From the NCBI RefSeq assembly GCF_003696215.1, contig NZ_RFFG01000081.1, positions 1 to 36,473 on the forward strand: a stretch of DNA of 36,473 bases, in the 5' to 3' direction. The position numbers were made by a program, and so were the translations under genes. The notes beneath the pieces are model-generated. The model did no database searches. It was not told where the DNA came from and saw only the letters and a program-made list of their open reading frames with translations. Source of the DNA: Actinomadura harenae (lineage in GTDB: Bacteria; Actinomycetota; Actinomycetes; Streptosporangiales; Streptosporangiaceae). This document shows positions 34,477 to 36,473 of the stretch, in pieces (positions within the stretch are counted from its first letter, which is position 1; the number at the start of each line of letters is the position of its first letter).

Positions 34477-34524
34477 CGTCAACCATAGGTTGACGCCCCT
34501 CGGGCGTCAACTCGTGGTTGACGC
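34477..34524. promoter_or_regulatory. Two GTCAAC-N5-GTTGAC operators
   Basis: CGTCAACC-ATA-GGTTGACG (34477-34495) and GCGTCAAC-TCGTG-GTTGACGC (34504-34524) are near-perfect palindromes with the same core, GTCAAC-N5-GTTGAC, centred 28 bases apart. Half-sites lie at 34478-34483, 34489-34494, 34506-34511 and 34517-34522. One covers the -10 and the other the -35 of the HTH/Clp-N gene, the layout of an autorepressed promoter. The spacer also forms a seven-pair hairpin (34492-34508). Confidence 0.8.
34482..34510 (-). promoter_or_regulatory. Leaderless promoter of the HTH/Clp-N gene
   Basis: On the minus strand TTGACG (34505-34510) and TATGGT (34482-34487) are separated by exactly 17 bases, and the ATG begins six bases after the -10. 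This is a strong housekeeping-sigma promoter and leaves no room for a ribosome binding site. Confidence 0.8.
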
Positions 34525-34538
34525 TTCGATGGTGCGGA

Positions 34539-35441
34539 TCAGTCCTGGGACGGGGTGGGGAAGGTGGGGAGGGCGGTCGTGTGTTGGCCGAAGGCCCAGT
34601 TGAGGAGGCGGGTGGCGTCGGTGAAGCGGGCGGTGGAGGTGGGTTCGCCGAGGACGGCGCCGTAGGCGGTTCGGTTGCCGCGTCTGGCGCTGAAGAGGAG
34701 GCAGTAGCCGGCGGTGTTCGTGAAGCCGGTCTTGACGCCTCGGGCGCCCCGGTAGGTGCCGAGGAGGCGGTTGGTGTTCGTCCAGGTGTAGGCGGCGTGG
34801 TCGCCCGTGCGGGGGAGGCTGTAGGCGCGGGTGGCGACGACGCGGCGGACGGTCGGGTCGGACAGGGCGCGGCGGGCGAGGACGACCTGGTCGCGCGGGG
34901 TGCTGGAGTCGGCCGTGCGGGACGGCCAGGGGAGGCCGTCGAAGTTGTCGTAGTGGGTGTCGTCCATGCCGAGGGACCGGGCGGTGGCGTTCATCTTCGC
35001 GACGAACCTCGGCCAGGTGCGGCCGTAGGACTCGACGAGGGCGTAGGCGGCGTCCGAGCCGGACGGCAGGAGCATCGCGTACAGGAGCTGGCGCGCGGTG
35101 AGGCGGTCCCCGGCGTGGAGCCCGGCCATGCTCGCGCCGTGCTTGGCGCCGTAGGCGAGGTACTTGCGCTTGATGGTGATCGTCCGGCCGAGGCCGCCGG
35201 AGCGGACGACGACGAGGGCGGTCATCAGCTTGGTGACGCTCGCGACCGGGCGGCGGACGTCGGCGCCGCGCCCCCAGGAGGCCTTGCCGACGGAGAGGTA
35301 GGCGGCCTTCGCGTGCAGCGCGGACGGCGCCGCCCCCTGGAGGACGCCCAGGACGGGATGGGGTGTGCCGGCCGACGCCGGGGCGGCCGACAGGAGGGGG
35401 ATCGTGAGGGTCGTGCCCGCCAGGAGTCCCATGCGTCGCAT
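34539..35441 (-). CDS. D-alanyl-D-alanine carboxypeptidase (low-molecular-weight penicillin-binding protein)
   Basis: A 300-residue exported serine peptidase (S11 family) that trims the terminal D-Ala from peptidoglycan stem peptides. A signal peptide (about 1-24, LLAGTTLTIPLLSAAPASA) ends at an AxA-type site. The SxxK motif is SVTK (about 68-71, in RRPVASVTKLMTALV), and the KTG motif is present as VKTGFTNTAG. The second motif reads SGSDAA where textbook enzymes have SGN. No C-terminal amphipathic or membrane anchor is evident, so the protein may be released to the wall. ATG 35441 has GGGGA upstream. It is paralogous to the gene behind it at 35577 and lies in the same orientation. Confidence 0.9.
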   Translation of the reverse strand: MRRMGLLAGTTLTIPLLSAAPASAGTPHPVLGVLQGAAPSALHAKAAYLSVGKASWGRGADVRRPVASVTKLMTALVVVRSGGLGRTITIKRKYLAYGAKHGASMAGLHAGDRLTARQLLYAMLLPSGSDAAYALVESYGRTWPRFVAKMNATARSLGMDDTHYDNFDGLPWPSRTADSSTPRDQVVLARRALSDPTVRRVVATRAYSLPRTGDHAAYTWTNTNRLLGTYRGARGVKTGFTNTAGYCLLFSARRGNRTAYGAVLGEPTSTARFTDATRLLNWAFGQHTTALPTFPTPSQD

Positions 35442-35532
35442 CAGCGGTCCCCGTTTCGCTCGTCCGACGAAAGTTCATGCAGCTTCGCGGGTGGCCGGGG
35501 CGCCCGCAAGCGGTTCGGCCGAAACATGGGGA

Positions 35533-35564
35533 GGCCCCCTGCGCCTCGGGCGGTGCAGGGGGCC
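35533..35564 (-). terminator. Hairpin terminator between the two carboxypeptidase genes
   Basis: GGCCCCCTGC (35533-35542) and GCAGGGGGCC (35555-35564) are perfect 10-bp arms around a 12-base loop, 13 bases after the stop of the upstream minus-strand gene. The tract beyond it is not T-rich. It suggests the two paralogues are transcribed separately. Confidence 0.7.
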
Positions 35565-35576
35565 GGGGGGAGTGCG

Positions 35577-36473
35577 TCAGTCGACGTTCGCGCCGGCCGG
35601 AACCGGCGGGACGACCCAGACGTCGGCGGTCCGGACGCCGAAGCCCCAGTTCAGCATCTTCGCGGCGTCGGTGAAGCGCGCCGCCTCGACGGTCTTGGAG
35701 CTGTCCATGACCACGCCGAGGAGCGTCTTCTTGCCGCGGACGGCCTCGAACATCAGGGAGTAGCCGGCCGCGTTGGTGTGGCCGGTCTTGATGCCGATGG
35801 CGCCCTTGTACGCGCCCTTGCCCGAGCCGAGCAGGCGGTTGGTGTTCCACAGGTTGTAGGAGTGGTGCGAGCCCGTCGCGCCCAGGTAGTAGCGCGGCTG
35901 CTTCACGACCGAGCGGAACGTGGAGTTCTTCATCACGGCGTAGCCGAGCCGGGTCTGGTCGTACGCCGTCGAGTACGTCGACTTCTCCGACGGCCAGTTC
36001 AGCCCGTCGAAGTTCGCGTAGTGGGTGTTCTTCATGCCGAGCTTGCGCGCGTTGGCGTTCATCTTGGCGACGAAGTTCTTCCAGCCCGGTCCGACGGTGT
36101 CGGCGAGCACGTACGCCGCGTCGCAGCCGGACGGCACCATCATCAGGTTCAGCAGCTGCCGGACGGTCAGCTTGTCACCCGCGACGATGCCGGCGCGGCT
36201 GGCGTCCTTGTACTTCTTGGTGACGTACTCGACGTGCTTGCGCTGGACGGTGGTGACCTTGTCCAGGCTGACCTTGCCGTTCAGCACCGTGTAGGCGGTC
36301 ATGACCTTGGTCATGGAGCCGATCGGGCGCTTGGTCTTGTCCGCGCGGGCCCAGCGGGCCTTCTTGGCGGACACGTCGTACAGGTAGGCGGACTTCGCGC
36401 CCACTCCGGCCGGGCCGGCGGCGGCCCAGACGTCCGGGCCCGCGGCCGGCGCGGCGGCCGGGGCCGCGTTGGC
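35577..36473 (-). CDS. D-alanyl-D-alanine carboxypeptidase paralogue, 5' end outside window
   Basis: The frame is open from the window edge (36473) to TGA at 35577-35579, 298 residues without a start in view; the visible beginning is Ala/Pro-rich (ANAAPAAAPAAGPDVWAAAG), as expected just after a signal peptide. SxxK is SMTK in RPIGSMTKVMTAYTV, the second motif is SGCDAAY in place of SGN, and KTG is IKTGHTNAAG. It resembles the 34539-35441 protein along its whole length (both contain THYANFDGLNWPS-like and NTNRLLG segments), so the pair is a tandem duplication. The Lys content is higher than in its neighbour. A start codon near 36404 (GTG) is possible but would drop the conserved N-terminus. 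Confidence 0.9.
   Translation of the reverse strand, partial: ANAAPAAAPAAGPDVWAAAGPAGVGAKSAYLYDVSAKKARWARADKTKRPIGSMTKVMTAYTVLNGKVSLDKVTTVQRKHVEYVTKKYKDASRAGIVAGDKLTVRQLLNLMMVPSGCDAAYVLADTVGPGWKNFVAKMNANARKLGMKNTHYANFDGLNWPSEKSTYSTAYDQTRLGYAVMKNSTFRSVVKQPRYYLGATGSHHSYNLWNTNRLLGSGKGAYKGAIGIKTGHTNAAGYSLMFEAVRGKKTLLGVVMDSSKTVEAARFTDAAKMLNWGFGVRTADVWVVPPVPAGANVD

Overview
This is a very GC-rich (about 70% or more by eye), almost fully coding chromosomal segment of a high-GC actinomycete. BldD, actinobacterial-type integration host factor, the PyrK-dependent dihydroorotate dehydrogenase, a degenerate PriA and the ribE-ribM-ribBA-ribH cluster all point to an actinomycete related to Streptomyces. 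The gene order bldD / pyrRBC-carAB-pyrKDF / ihf-gmk-rpoZ-coaBC-metK / priA / def-fmt-rsmB-rpe / rib / hisG is the Streptomyces-type core order. I suspect Streptosporangiales (Actinomadura-like), but this is inference from style and gene content and not proven.

Layout. 1-900: the end of a HEPN-family gene, a strong hairpin and a gene-poor stretch. 897-2950: a 14-TM type MFS exporter convergent with the developmental master regulator bldD, the two stop codons overlapping. 2951-3381: divergent control region with a bldD promoter, a BldD-box-like site and a PyrR-type RNA hairpin that buries the pyrR ribosome binding site. 3382-13692: complete UMP pathway operon pyrR-pyrB-pyrC-carA-carB-pyrK-pyrD-pyrF, nearly every junction overlapping by 1-4 bases, with an odd 30-codon mini-ORF bridging pyrK and pyrD. 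13693-14414: about 720 bases without a credible gene but full of direct repeats, a branched hairpin element and 16-bp tandem repeats. 14415-18508: mIHF, guanylate kinase, RNA polymerase omega, CoaBC and MetK, closed by a textbook bidirectional terminator. 18632-20308: an inserted minus-strand multi-pass membrane protein. 20447-28618: priA, an unrecognised actinobacterial gene, def, fmt, rsmB, rpe and a HAD phosphatase.

28619-32151: a broken Tat-signal gene remnant, an FMN riboswitch with a hairpin over the ribE ribosome binding site, and the riboflavin genes ribE, ribM (transporter), ribBA and ribH. 32152-33277: hisG with its own promoter and an untracked 28-residue leader peptide carrying five histidines in eleven codons, a candidate histidine attenuator. 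33270-36473: a PH-domain membrane protein, an HTH/Clp-N regulator whose leaderless promoter is covered by two identical GTCAAC-N5-GTTGAC palindromes, and two paralogous D-Ala-D-Ala carboxypeptidases (the second cut by the window edge).

The window is therefore mostly ordinary housekeeping metabolism (pyrimidines, CoA, SAM, riboflavin, translation initiation). The most interesting material is regulatory: the his leader peptide, the quadruple half-site operator in front of the HTH/Clp-N gene, the mini-ORF between pyrK and pyrD, and the repeat-rich structured spacer after pyrF. No prophage, insertion sequence, CRISPR array, rRNA or tRNA was seen. I saw no defence or biosynthetic island.
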